Source: Alphaproteobacteria bacterium
GTDB lineage: Bacteria > Pseudomonadota > Alphaproteobacteria > Oceanibaculales > Oceanibaculaceae
NCBI GenBank assembly: GCA_018823745.1
Contig: JAHJHR010000007.1
Location: forward strand, 1-64,000
Reading direction: 5' to 3'
DNA: 64,000 bases
Numbering within the stretch: position 1 is the first letter of the stretch; the number at the start of each line of letters is the position of its first letter. A program made the translations under genes and the position numbers. This document shows positions 8,225-16,488 of this stretch, one piece after another. The notes below the pieces were generated by a model that was not told the DNA's origin, ran no database searches, and worked only from the letters and a program-made list of their open reading frames with translations.

Positions 8225-8539
8225 ATGGCTAAGAACGTCGATCTATCTACCGGAAAATCGTTCAAAAATATTGCAGAGGCGAAGCGACACTTCTCCGCGC
8301 TGCTAGACGCGACCCCGCTGAAGGTGGAGATTTCAGGATCGGACCTCGAAGACGTGACCGCTGTCTATCGAGCATATTGCGATGCCACAGACTGGGCGCT
8401 TCCTTCCGCGCCAGTAGCCTTTTTTCCGATCCATGAGAGCGGAGAGGGCTACACTACCCGCTGTTTCGGCGTGAGGTTCGCGGACGGCTCGACGGATCGA
8501 TTTTCGATTCAGAAAGCGCTGAGCGCGATCGCCGTTTGA
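8225..8539 (+). CDS. DUF3223 (DCL-like) small protein, third gene of the helicase operon
   Basis: A 104-residue protein. KSFKNIAEAKRHFSALLD followed by a D-L-x-D helix and TRCFGVRFADGSTDRFSIQK fits the DUF3223 fold, also seen in the plant DCL protein that affects rRNA maturation. Bacterial members are often fused or adjacent to nucleases and helicases in defence loci. GGGAG lies 4 bases before the ATG, and the gene begins 34 bases after the helicase stop, so it is probably co-transcribed. A third gene of this kind is not part of the standard two-gene Hachiman system. Its role here is unknown; nucleic-acid binding or regulation is possible. Confidence 0.6.
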   Translation: MAKNVDLSTGKSFKNIAEAKRHFSALLDATPLKVEISGSDLEDVTAVYRAYCDATDWALPSAPVAFFPIHESGEGYTTRCFGVRFADGSTDRFSIQKALSAIAV

Positions 8540-8869
8540 GCTCGTGCCGGGAAGAGATACATTTGCGTCATACTGGGGCTGCTTTGTCGGAGCGTGTGAC
8601 GGCTAAGTGCTTCTAAACGAATGGATGATTACCTCTTGTGAGTGCCGTAAAGCGGACTGTCCAGATCGTCCAACGACCTAGACATAGCGAAGAGGGCTTG
8701 CGCGGCGTTACGAATGACCGGCTTCGGCGTACCAGACGCTCCCGCTGATGGAGGCGACCGGCAGCAATGTCCTAACCCCGGTCAGAAGTAGAATGTCCGC
8801 TCATAGGCGCACTAATTTCTCAGTTGAACGGCTGAAATTAAGCGCGCTGCCGACTGGCCGCTCTTCAGC
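8540..8869. other. Non-coding stretch after the helicase operon
   Basis: About 330 bases with stops in all frames at short intervals and no convincing gene. A 69-codon frame from 8748 resembles no protein I know and has no ribosome site. No strong terminator is visible. The base composition is intermediate between the island and the chromosome. It may be decayed mobile DNA. Confidence 0.4.
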
Positions 8870-8983
8870 TCACGCTTGGCTGTTAGCGGAATGGCGGCTT
8901 TTGAGGTCGTTACCGCTCATGACCTGGGCCAACACTATCTCCGCAGCTTGCCGATGATCCTCCGGCTTGTGCTTCCTCGCCAT
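8870..8983 (-). pseudogene. Decayed IS3-family orfA remnant
   Basis: Read from 8983 downward, the peptide begins MARKHKPEDHRQAAEIVLAQ and stops after 37 codons. This is close to the N-terminus of IS3-family OrfA transposases (a M-x-R-K-x-H-K-P-E-x-I start, then an E-I/V-V-L-A-Q-G helix). A few residues are missing after the PED and the rest of the helix-turn-helix is lost. A GAAGGAGGAATGG ribosome site survives upstream. No orfB is present. It marks past insertion activity at the island's right edge. Confidence 0.6.
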
Positions 8984-9374
8984 TCCATTCCTCCTTCGTG
9001 GCCAAATCTAAAATAGATACTGGACCAATTAGAAGGTGGCAGATCAACAGATTGATTTGGGGCCAAGGAGGCTCGGGAAGGAGCCAACACACGCCCAGAC
9101 ATGATCACATAGCTGTTGCACAAGCTTTCGGAGGGCTATAAATTTCTTATTATTGGTCAAGGTCTTACAGGAAAATGGCTGGAAATCCAGGTCCCCCAGC
9201 CAAATTTTCCAAGCACTTAGCCGACGATCCCGAGACAATGCCCTTGCTGGATCACATATGGATCACAGCTGCGCGCAAGGCGGTCTGACCGGGCGGCCCT
9301 CTGCCGCCGCTTCCTTGATCGCCGCTGGCGGCCTATCATCCCGCCCGCTGTTACCGGTCGCGCGCGAGGACATC
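8984..9374. other. Intergenic region at the island-chromosome junction
   Basis: The first 60-70 bases probably belong to the leading end of the lost IS3 element, although terminal repeats could not be defined. The remainder is the upstream region of the DUF1989 gene and contains a tandem TGGATCACA(TA)TGGATCACA near 9249. A longer frame that would extend the DUF1989 gene to 9153 has no ribosome site and no family-like residues. Confidence 0.4.
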
Positions 9375-10265
9375 ATGACACACCCTACCCACCAGCCTTC
9401 AGCCCGCCAGTTGCCTGCCCATCAGCCGCCTGCGGATGCCGCGCGCCGCCGGGCGGCGGCGGTTACTGTCTGTTATCCGGTGGACCAGCTGTCGCCGTAC
9501 AACCACAGCTTCTACGAAGACGCGCGCCAGGGCATGCGGCTGATCGAGGAAATCGTGGTGCCGCCACGCGAGGCCCGCACCTTCACCGTGCCGGCCGGGC
9601 ATCTGTTCCGTGTCGTCAGCATCGAGGGGCCGCAGGTCGGCGACCTCAATCTGTGGAACGCGCACGACCTCTCGGAGCGCTTCTTCAGCGGCAAGACGCG
9701 GCAGCTGCACGCCACCCATGTGACCACAGGCGACCGGCTGTGGAGCAATATGCCCTTTCTGCGCCCGCTGGCCACCATCACCAGCGACACGCTGGACTGG
9801 TATGGCTGGGACGCAGATGGCGGCGGCGTCCATGACGTGATCGGCACGCGCTGCGATCCCTATACCAACCGCCTGCTGACCGGCGGCGACTACCATCATT
9901 GCTGCCATTCCAACCTGACGCGCGCGCTGGCGGCAGAGCGCGGCCTGACGCTGGCAGAGGCGGAGGCGCATGTGCATGACGTGCTGAACGTCTTCATGTG
10001 CACCGGCTTCACCCGCGACACCCACCAGTATTTTATGAAGGCCAGCCCGGTGCGCCCCGGCGATTATCTGGAGATGTTCGCGGAGATCGATCTGCTGGGC
10101 GCGCTGTCGGCCTGTCCCGGCGGCGATTGCGGCAGCCAGCATTCCAGCGACACCGCCGCCTGTTATCCGCTGAAGGTGGAAATCTTCGCGCCGCGCCGCG
10201 GTGCGCTGGACGGCTGGACGCCGCCCGCGCCGAACGCCTATTCGCGCAGCCACGGCCTGGGTTAG
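9375..10265 (+). CDS. DUF1989 / urea carboxylase-associated family protein
   Basis: A 296-residue soluble protein. The first 45 residues are a low-complexity P/A/H-rich leader. The rest follows the DUF1989 cupin-like domain: YEDARQGMRLIEEIVVPPRE, then HLFRVVSIEGPQVGDLNLWN, a cysteine- and histidine-rich region TGGDYHHCCHSNL, NVFMCTGFTRDTHQYFM, and a final SACPGGDCGSQHSSDTAACYP with several potential metal-binding residues. Relatives accompany urea carboxylase and guanidine-degradation genes, but none are adjacent here. GAGGA lies just upstream of the ATG at 9375. It stands alone and converges on the kinase gene at 10282. Confidence 0.75.
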   Translation: MTHPTHQPSARQLPAHQPPADAARRRAAAVTVCYPVDQLSPYNHSFYEDARQGMRLIEEIVVPPREARTFTVPAGHLFRVVSIEGPQVGDLNLWNAHDLSERFFSGKTRQLHATHVTTGDRLWSNMPFLRPLATITSDTLDWYGWDADGGGVHDVIGTRCDPYTNRLLTGGDYHHCCHSNLTRALAAERGLTLAEAEAHVHDVLNVFMCTGFTRDTHQYFMKASPVRPGDYLEMFAEIDLLGALSACPGGDCGSQHSSDTAACYPLKVEIFAPRRGALDGWTPPAPNAYSRSHGLG

Positions 10266-10281
10266 GCGGCGTTCTCCGAGG

Positions 10282-11700
10282 TTACCTTACCTTCGGCAGC
10301 GTCACTGTCGCCAGCAGGCCGCCGGCCGGGGAATCGTCCAGCTGGATGGTGCCGCCATGGGCCATGATCACGTCGCGGGTGATGGTCAGGCCAAGGCCGG
10401 TGCCGCCGGTTTCGCGGTTGCGGGAGGTCTCCAGCCGCGTAAAGGGGCGGAAGGCTTCCTCGCGCTGGGCCGCCGGGACGCCCGGCCCGTCATCGGCGAC
10501 GGTGATGACGATGGCGTCCGGCCTGTCGTGGAGCCTCACCTGAACCTCGCTGCCGAATTTGCAGCCATTGTCGATCAGATTGGCGAAGGCCCGGCGGATC
10601 GCCACCGGCCGGCAGGTCAGGTCGGCATGATCGGGGCCTTCATAGACGACCCGGCAGCCCGCATCGGCGGCGGTGTCGCACAGGCTGATCAGCAGCGAGC
10701 CGAGATCGACGGCGCTGCGGGCCTCGTCCTTCAGCCGGTTGCTGGCATAGGTCAGCGTGGCACTGACCATCGCCTCCATATCGTTGATATCTGACAGCAC
10801 CTGGCGCCGCTGGTCCGGGTCCGGCACATATTCGGCGAACAGCCGCAGCCGGGTGAGCGGGGTGCGCAGATCATGACTGATGGCGGCGATCATCTGCAGC
10901 CGGTCATCGACGAACTGCTTCAGCCGGCGCTGCATCTCGTTGAAGGAATTGCCGATGGCCTGCAGTTCCGGCGCGTTGAAATCGCCGACGAGGCTGAGCT
11001 CGCGGTCGCGGCCGAGTGTCTCCGCCGCCGCCGCCAGATCGTCCAGCGGTCTCACGATGCCGCGCGCCACCCAGACTGACAGCAGGCCGATCATCACCAC
11101 GGCCAACAGCGGCAGCAGCATGTTGCGGATCATGCGCACGGTTTCCTGCCCGTCACTGTGCGGCGTCACCAGAAGCCATTCCTCAGGGCCGATGCGGAAG
11201 GCGATGCGCATGTCGCTGCTGAGCATATTGCTGCGCCTATCCTCGAGCACATCCGTCATCACCGTCGGTAGCGGCGGCAGGATGACGACCAGGGGGCGCG
11301 GCGAATATTCCGGATCGTCCAGATCGTCCGCCATCAGCAGCACATCCTGCGGTGCCAGGCCAAGCGTATCGGCGATCTGCAGATGCAATTCGGCAAAGGC
11401 GCCGGTCCGAGAAGTATGAGGGAACTCCGGTCGCGCATTCACTGGCTCGATATCGAGCCAACGCCGGAACGGCAGGTCTTGCAGCGCGACCGGCCGTTCC
11501 GCGGCTGGCACGGTGACGCTGCGGTCGCGTATATCGCGCAGGTTGTCGAGCAGCCAGTCGCGGTCGAAGAACATGATTTCAGGCGGGCGGATCAGCAGTG
11601 GCATGGCCTTGTCGACCGCCTTTACCGCCAGCAGGCCGCCAACGATGACCAGTATGATCCGCGGAGCGAGCCGAAGGCATGACCAGAGCGGAATTTTCAC
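10282..11700 (-). CDS. EnvZ-type sensor histidine kinase
   Basis: A 472-residue membrane kinase: a short cytoplasmic N-terminus, a membrane segment around residues 12-32, a periplasmic region of about 160 residues, a second membrane segment around 190-215, HAMP, a dimerisation domain with the H-box AAISHDLRTPLTRLRL, and an ATPase domain with ANLIDNGCKFG (N box), DDGPGVP (G1) and GGTGLGLTI (G2). All catalytic motifs are present. It starts with GTG overlapping the regulator stop by 4 bases (GTGA), so it is co-translated with it. The MipA-type gene on the other side of the pair's promoter is the likely target, since mipA-like genes are often next to such regulators. Confidence 0.88.
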   Translation of the reverse strand: MKIPLWSCLRLAPRIILVIVGGLLAVKAVDKAMPLLIRPPEIMFFDRDWLLDNLRDIRDRSVTVPAAERPVALQDLPFRRWLDIEPVNARPEFPHTSRTGAFAELHLQIADTLGLAPQDVLLMADDLDDPEYSPRPLVVILPPLPTVMTDVLEDRRSNMLSSDMRIAFRIGPEEWLLVTPHSDGQETVRMIRNMLLPLLAVVMIGLLSVWVARGIVRPLDDLAAAAETLGRDRELSLVGDFNAPELQAIGNSFNEMQRRLKQFVDDRLQMIAAISHDLRTPLTRLRLFAEYVPDPDQRRQVLSDINDMEAMVSATLTYASNRLKDEARSAVDLGSLLISLCDTAADAGCRVVYEGPDHADLTCRPVAIRRAFANLIDNGCKFGSEVQVRLHDRPDAIVITVADDGPGVPAAQREEAFRPFTRLETSRNRETGGTGLGLTITRDVIMAHGGTIQLDDSPAGGLLATVTLPKVR

Positions 11701-12449
11701 CCCTGTCTCCTCATCGCCAGATCCTGCTGCAGGGCAACCGGTGCGGCGAAGAAATAGCCTTCATTGCGGATGGTCTTGATGAAGGCCGGGTCCTGCGGAT
11801 CGGCCTCGATCTTGCGGCGCAGGCGGCTGATCTGCACATCGATGCTGCGGTCATAGGCATCACTCATCCGGCCATGCGCCAGGTCCAGCAGTTGGTCGCG
11901 GGTCAGCACGCGCTGCGGATGCTCCAGGAAGGCCGCCAGCAGGTCGAATTCGCCGCTGGTCAAATCGGTCAGCGCGCCGGCCGGCGAGGTCAAAGTGCGC
12001 CGGCTGGAATTCAGCTGCCAGCCGGCGAATTCATAGAGTGTCGCGACCGGACGCTCGGCATTGATGCTGGTGGCTCCCAGACGGCGGGTGACGGCGCGGA
12101 TGCGGGCCAGCAGCTCGCGCGGGTTGAACGGCTTGACCACGTAATCATCGGCGCCGATCTCCAGCCCGATGATCCGGTCAGTGTCGCCGCTCATCGCCGT
12201 CAGCAGGATGATCGGCACGCTGCTCTGCGCCCGCATGCGGCGGCACAGCGACAGCCCATCCTCGCCGGGCATCATGATGTCCAGCACGATGACGTCGATG
12301 CGCGCGGCCTCGCATAGGGTGAACATCGCCTGGCCGTCGCCGGCTTGGCTGACCTTCAGGCCATGATCGACCAGGAAACGCGCCAGCATGGCGCGGATAC
12401 GGTGGTCGTCATCGACGATCAGGACATGGGTGGTGGGTTTCAGGGTCAC
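11697..12449 (-). CDS. OmpR-family response regulator
   Basis: A 250-residue regulator with a receiver domain (acidic D13-D14, phospho-acceptor D57 in VIVLDIMMPGEDG, switch Thr in LLTAMSGD, Lys in DDYVVKPFNP) and a C-terminal winged helix (LTSGEFDLLAAFLEHPQRVL, then YDRSIDVQISRLRRKIE). It is the first gene of a pair with the EnvZ-type kinase at 10282. It is divergent from the outer-membrane protein gene at 12605, with about 155 bases between them that must hold both promoters. Autoregulation and control of the divergent gene are inferred. Confidence 0.9.
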   Translation of the reverse strand: MTLKPTTHVLIVDDDHRIRAMLARFLVDHGLKVSQAGDGQAMFTLCEAARIDVIVLDIMMPGEDGLSLCRRMRAQSSVPIILLTAMSGDTDRIIGLEIGADDYVVKPFNPRELLARIRAVTRRLGATSINAERPVATLYEFAGWQLNSSRRTLTSPAGALTDLTSGEFDLLAAFLEHPQRVLTRDQLLDLAHGRMSDAYDRSIDVQISRLRRKIEADPQDPAFIKTIRNEGYFFAAPVALQQDLAMRRQG

Positions 12450-12604
12450 ATCTTCCTCCGGCTGGCGTCACTATACCAGCCAGCCCGGCCCCGGGGCAGG
12501 CGTGGCAACATTCTGAAACATTTCGATACGGAACTGACACCCGCCAGACCGGCCCGGCGGTTAGGGTGGCGTCCTCTTCTTCCCCAGCAAAGGGCCTTCC
12601 CCCG

Positions 12605-13414
12605 ATGAAAAGCACGATCCTTCCCCGTCTGCCGCATACCCTGCTTGCCGCCGTGGCGCTGTCCACACTGCCCTTCGCCGCGCTGGCCCAGCAGACCGGA
12701 AAAGGCAACTGGGAGGTCATGCTGGGCGCCGGCGGGCTGTTCCAGCCGGAATATGAAGGCAGCGACGAATATGAGGTTTCCCCCCTGCCCCTGCTGATGG
12801 TGAATTACCGCGATCTGGTCTTCCTGCGCGGCCCGGTGCTGGGCGCCAATGTCTTCACGCTGAAGGGCCCGCAGCCGGGGGACGAACTGCAGATCGGCCC
12901 GCTGGTCCGCTACAGCATGGGGCGCGACCAGGATGACAGTGACGATCTGCGCGGCATGGGCGATATCGACGGCGGTTTCGAAGTCGGCGGCTTCATCGCC
13001 TACAGCACCGGCCCCTGGTCAGCCGGGCTGACGATGTTTCGCGATGTCAGCGACGCTCATGACGGGCTGACGATGGAACTCTCCGCCGGCCACCGGATGT
13101 CGCTGGGGCCAAAGCTGATGCTGCGCAGCGAAGTCTCCGCGACCTGGGCGGATGACGACTATACCCAGAGCTTCTTCGGCGTTACCGGCATGCAATCGGC
13201 GCGGTCCGGCATGCGGCAATACGCGGCGGAAGGCGGCTTCAAGGATGCCGGAATCACCCTCGATCTCGATTACCGGCTGACGGAAAGCTGGGGCATCACC
13301 GGCCGGCTCGGCTACAAGCGCATGTTGGGCGACGCCGCCGACAGCCCGCTGGTAAAGGATCGCGGCTCCGAGGACCAGTTCAGCACTGGCCTTTTCGTCA
13401 GCTACAAATTCTGA
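12605..13414 (+). CDS. MipA/OmpV family outer-membrane protein
   Basis: A 269-residue protein with a signal peptide (LLAAVALSTLPFAALAQQ, cleavage near residue 29) followed by a beta-barrel: GAGGLFQPEYEGSDEYEVSPLP is the characteristic MipA/OmpV opening, and the chain ends in an aromatic residue (SYKF), as expected for a barrel substrate of BAM. The family includes scaffolds for murein-synthesising enzymes and general barrels of unclear function. The ATG at 12605 is chosen because the signal peptide begins there; the frame opens earlier at 12566 without signal features. It is divergent from the two-component pair and followed 6 bases later by the LpxO-like gene. Confidence 0.85.
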   Translation: MKSTILPRLPHTLLAAVALSTLPFAALAQQTGKGNWEVMLGAGGLFQPEYEGSDEYEVSPLPLLMVNYRDLVFLRGPVLGANVFTLKGPQPGDELQIGPLVRYSMGRDQDDSDDLRGMGDIDGGFEVGGFIAYSTGPWSAGLTMFRDVSDAHDGLTMELSAGHRMSLGPKLMLRSEVSATWADDDYTQSFFGVTGMQSARSGMRQYAAEGGFKDAGITLDLDYRLTESWGITGRLGYKRMLGDAADSPLVKDRGSEDQFSTGLFVSYKF

Positions 13415-13420
13415 GCGACC

Positions 13421-14380
13421 ATGATGCCCGTTCTTGCCGTCATGACCGCGTTTACGGTCGCGAGCATCATCTACGTCTATTTCTTCCGCGGCGAGGCCCG
13501 CTATAGCGGGCTGAACGAGTATTTCCGCAAGAACTGGCCGATCTTCTCGCCGCTGAACTGCGTGCTCTACATGACCACGCAGCCCCGCGGATCGAAGGCC
13601 AATCTCGACCCGGCCGACTTCCCGGAACTCGATCTTCTCCAGCAGAACTGGCAGGTTATCCGCGAGGAAGGGCTGGCGCTGGTGCGCCAGAATTATTTCG
13701 AGGCCACCAAGCGTCCGGGGACGGCAGGTTCCTATGATGTCGGCTTCAGGACATTCTTCAAATATGGCTGGAGTCGCTTCTACCTGAACTGGTACGGCTA
13801 CACCCACCACTCGGCACAGGCGCTTTGTCCCAGGACGGTGGAGATACTGGCCAGGGTGCCGGCGGTGCATGGCGCCATGTTCGCCTACCTGCCGCCGCGC
13901 TCACAATTGACGCGGCATGCAGACCCCATCGCCATATCGCTGCGCTATCATCTGGGCCTGGCAACGCCCAATTCCGATGCCTGCTTCATCAATATCGATG
14001 GCCAGAAGCGAAGCTGGCGCGATGGCGAGGTGATCCTGTTCGACGAGACCTATCTGCACTATGTCCGCAACGACACGGATTCCGACCGCCTCATCCTGAT
14101 GTGCGACGTCAGGCGCCCGCTGAACCTGTTCGGGCGGCTGTTCAATGTGGCCTACCAGATGATAGCGCGCGCCTCCGTGGTGCCGAACACGCTGGAAGAC
14201 CGCCGCGGCCTGGCCAACAGGGTGTTTTCCGGGCTGTCGCCGGTGCTGGCCCGCACCAAGGCACTGAAATCAACGAACCGGCCGCTCTACCGCGTCGTCA
14301 AATGGTCAGTGAACATTCTGCTGGTGCTGGTGCCGATAGGCCTGGCTGCCGGCGTGGTGCAATTGCTCGACCGGCTGTGA
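13421..14380 (+). CDS. Aspartyl/asparaginyl beta-hydroxylase family, LpxO-like lipid A hydroxylase
   Basis: A 319-residue protein with a membrane segment at each end (about residues 3-20 and 293-313). The central domain is an Fe(II)/2-oxoglutarate dioxygenase: TRHADP carries the H-x-D pair, and a second H follows in ETYLHYVRND with an R a few residues on that would bind 2-oxoglutarate. Membrane-anchored members of this family include LpxO, which 2-hydroxylates a secondary acyl chain of lipid A. The start lies 6 bases after the outer-membrane protein gene, so both may be controlled together in envelope remodelling. It could instead modify another membrane substrate. Confidence 0.75.
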   Translation: MMPVLAVMTAFTVASIIYVYFFRGEARYSGLNEYFRKNWPIFSPLNCVLYMTTQPRGSKANLDPADFPELDLLQQNWQVIREEGLALVRQNYFEATKRPGTAGSYDVGFRTFFKYGWSRFYLNWYGYTHHSAQALCPRTVEILARVPAVHGAMFAYLPPRSQLTRHADPIAISLRYHLGLATPNSDACFINIDGQKRSWRDGEVILFDETYLHYVRNDTDSDRLILMCDVRRPLNLFGRLFNVAYQMIARASVVPNTLEDRRGLANRVFSGLSPVLARTKALKSTNRPLYRVVKWSVNILLVLVPIGLAAGVVQLLDRL

Positions 14381-14411
14381 GCTGTACCCTGCCCGCCTTG
14401 TGGCATCAGGG

Positions 14412-15488
14412 TCAGGCCTTGCGGTAGATATACGCCGGAACGGGCTCCACCGGACCGTCCAGCGCCGCCAATACCATCGCATGATGTGGGGAGCGCTCGC
14501 AGATCGGGTCGGTGGCGGCGGCATCGCCGGTCAGGGCGAAAGCCTGGCAGCGGCAGCCGCCGAAATCGACGTCGCGGCGTTCGCAGGACTGGCAGGGTTC
14601 CGGCATCCAGCCTGTGCCCCGGAAGGCGTTGAAGGCCGGCGAGTGGGCCCAGATACCGGCCAGGGAATGGTCACGTATGTTCCAGAACTCCAGGCCGGGG
14701 AGGCTCTCCGCCGCGTGGCAGGGCAGTACCTTGCCGTGGGGCGTCACATTGATGATGCGCGCGCCCCAGCCGCCCATGCAGGGCTTGGGGAAGCGGGCAT
14801 GCCAGTCCGGCGCTACTGAATCCACGACAATACGGCCGCGATGCCGCTCACGTGCTGTCTCCACATCGGCCAAGGCCCGGTCGACAGCCGCGCGGTCCGG
14901 CAGCAGTGCCGCGCGGTTCGCCGCTGCCCAGCCGTGATATTGCGTATGGGCGATCTCCACCCGGCGCGCGCGCAGCGCCACCGCCTCATCCACGATATCC
15001 CCGCAATGCGCGATATTGGCGCGGTGGATGACGGCGTTGAGGGTCAGCGGCAATCCGCTTGCCACCACCCAGCCGGCGAAGCGCCGCTTGCGCTCCGACG
15101 CGCCGCGATAGCCGGCGATGCGGTCAGCGACATCCGCGTCCGTGTCCTGGATCGACAGTTGCACATGGTCCAACCCGGCCTCGGCCAGCGCCGCCAGCCG
15201 CGCCTCGGTCAGGCCGATGCCGGAGGTAATGAGGTTGGTGTACAGCCCCGCCCCGGCCGCCGCCCGCACGATCTGCTCCAGGTCGCGCCGGGCCGCTGGC
15301 TCGCCGCCGGAGAGATGCACCTGCAGCACGCCCAGATCGGCCGCCTGGCGCAGCACGCGCGTCCATTCCGCCGTGTCCAGTTCAGGCGTTTTCGCCGCCA
15401 GCGCCAGCGGATTGGAGCAATAGGGGCAGGCCAGCGGGCAGCGATAGGTCAGTTCCGCCAGCAGGCCGATGGGGGCCGGCAGGGTCAT
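14412..15488 (-). CDS. pqqE: PQQ biosynthesis radical SAM enzyme PqqE
   Basis: A 358-residue radical SAM/SPASM enzyme. [10 protein letters not shown] carries the C-x3-C-x2-C site for the 4Fe-4S cluster that cleaves SAM. The C-terminal SPASM region has the cysteine set [11 protein letters not shown], then [23 protein letters not shown]. PqqE joins Glu and Tyr side chains of PqqA, the first carbon-carbon bond in PQQ synthesis, with PqqD as peptide chaperone. The ATG at 15488 gives [17 protein letters not shown], the normal start; upstream codons in frame belong to the pqqD region. It is the last gene of the pqqABCDE run. Confidence 0.95.
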   Translation of the reverse strand: MTLPAPIGLLAELTYRCPLACPYCSNPLALAAKTPELDTAEWTRVLRQAADLGVLQVHLSGGEPAARRDLEQIVRAAAGAGLYTNLITSGIGLTEARLAALAEAGLDHVQLSIQDTDADVADRIAGYRGASERKRRFAGWVVASGLPLTLNAVIHRANIAHCGDIVDEAVALRARRVEIAHTQYHGWAAANRAALLPDRAAVDRALADVETARERHRGRIVVDSVAPDWHARFPKPCMGGWGARIINVTPHGKVLPCHAAESLPGLEFWNIRDHSLAGIWAHSPAFNAFRGTGWMPEPCQSCERRDVDFGGCRCQAFALTGDAAATDPICERSPHHAMVLAALDGPVEPVPAYIYRKA

Positions 15489-15490
15489 GG

Positions 15491-15760
15491 CTAAAGCGCC
15501 AGAAGCTGCTTGTCGCGCAGGGCGAGCAGCAATTCGGTCACATCGGCTTCCACCTCGGCCCGGTCGGCAGCGAAATCGGCGGCCAGGGCGTCGATCATGG
15601 CGGCAAAATCCACCTCGCCCGTGCAGCGCTGCAATATGGTGGCGGCGATCACATCCAGCTCGTAGATCCGCTCCGGCCCCAGCAGGATCATGCCGCGCAC
15701 CGGGTCCTCGCGCAGCCGCACGCCACGCAGCAAGCAAGGCCGGGCGTCGGGTGCGATCAT
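15491..15760 (-). CDS. pqqD: PQQ peptide chaperone PqqD
   Basis: An 89-residue protein. It contains [30 protein letters not shown], the winged-helix-like RRE fold that binds the PqqA peptide and presents it to PqqE; the pattern R-x-D-x-x-x-x-x-x-L-L-x-P-E-x is conserved. The ATG at 15760 overlaps the pqqC stop by 4 bases (ATGA), and the stop is 2 bases before the pqqE start, so translation is coupled along the operon. Size and position are normal for PqqD. Confidence 0.93.
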   Translation of the reverse strand: MIAPDARPCLLRGVRLREDPVRGMILLGPERIYELDVIAATILQRCTGEVDFAAMIDALAADFAADRAEVEADVTELLLALRDKQLLAL

Positions 15761-16488
15761 GATTCCGGCTGCCAGGCGCCGGGCGGCACATGGCCCGGCT
15801 CGACATAGGCGAAATGCAGCGCGTCGAGCTGCGACCACAGCACGCCGCATTTGAATTCCAGCGCCGCGATCACTGCCTGCTGCTCCGCCACACTCCGGGC
15901 ATGGGTCTTCACATAGTCCAGCGCGAAGTCGGAATCGCGCTTGGCCTGCACCGGGCGCTTGTCGAAATAGGCGAGGATGTCCGGCGAGACGAAATCGTAA
16001 TGCTGCAACATGCCGGCGACGCGCTGGCCGATAATGTCGGGCGAGAACATCTCGGTCAGCGAGGAGGCGACGGCCTCCAGCAGCGGCTTGCTGCGGCAGA
16101 AATTCACATAGGCATCCACGGCAAAGCGGGTGCCCGGCAGGATGCCCTGGGTCGAGCGCACGTAAACGGCATCAAGGCCGAGGCCGGTCGCCAGCTTCAG
16201 CCAGCGCAGGATGCCGCCCTCGCCTTCCGCATCGCCATCATGGTCGATAATGCGCTCGCGCCATTCGCGGCGCAGGGCGGGATCGTCCATCTGGCCCAGC
16301 ACGGCGGCGTCCTTGCGCGGTATCTGCGACTGGTAGTAATAGCGGTTCAGCGCCCAGGCCTGCACCTGCGGCTTGGTCAGCCTGCCGGTATGCAGCAGGT
16401 GATGGAACGGGTGCAGGTGGTGATACCGCTCCGCCCCCACCCGGCGCAGCCGGGCCTCAAGCTGTTCGGGCGTCAGTAAATCGCTCAC
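15757..16488 (-). CDS. pqqC: Pyrroloquinoline-quinone synthase PqqC
   Basis: A 243-residue, all-helical oxidase that carries out the final ring closure and eight-electron oxidation to PQQ without metal or cofactor. [20 protein letters not shown] at the N-terminus, [17 protein letters not shown] and the following RERIIDHDG region are the conserved PqqC segments, with the histidines, tyrosine and arginine that line the active site. Length is close to the usual 240-250. It overlaps both neighbours, pqqB upstream and pqqD downstream, by 4 bases. Confidence 0.95.
   Translation of the reverse strand: MSDLLTPEQLEARLRRVGAERYHHLHPFHHLLHTGRLTKPQVQAWALNRYYYQSQIPRKDAAVLGQMDDPALRREWRERIIDHDGDAEGEGGILRWLKLATGLGLDAVYVRSTQGILPGTRFAVDAYVNFCRSKPLLEAVASSLTEMFSPDIIGQRVAGMLQHYDFVSPDILAYFDKRPVQAKRDSDFALDYVKTHARSVAEQQAVIAALEFKCGVLWSQLDALHFAYVEPGHVPPGAWQPES

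Noticed and set aside
9153-9374. N-terminal extension of the DUF1989 gene
   Set aside because: There is no ribosome site and no family-like sequence. GAGGA precedes the ATG at 9375.
14386-14412. Terminator between the LpxO-like gene and pqqE
   Set aside because: ACCCTG...CAGGGT is only a 6-base stem with a 15-base loop and no T run.
15490-15806. N-terminal extension of PqqE
   Set aside because: The upstream codons overlap pqqD out of frame. The family N-terminus begins exactly at the ATG at 15488.
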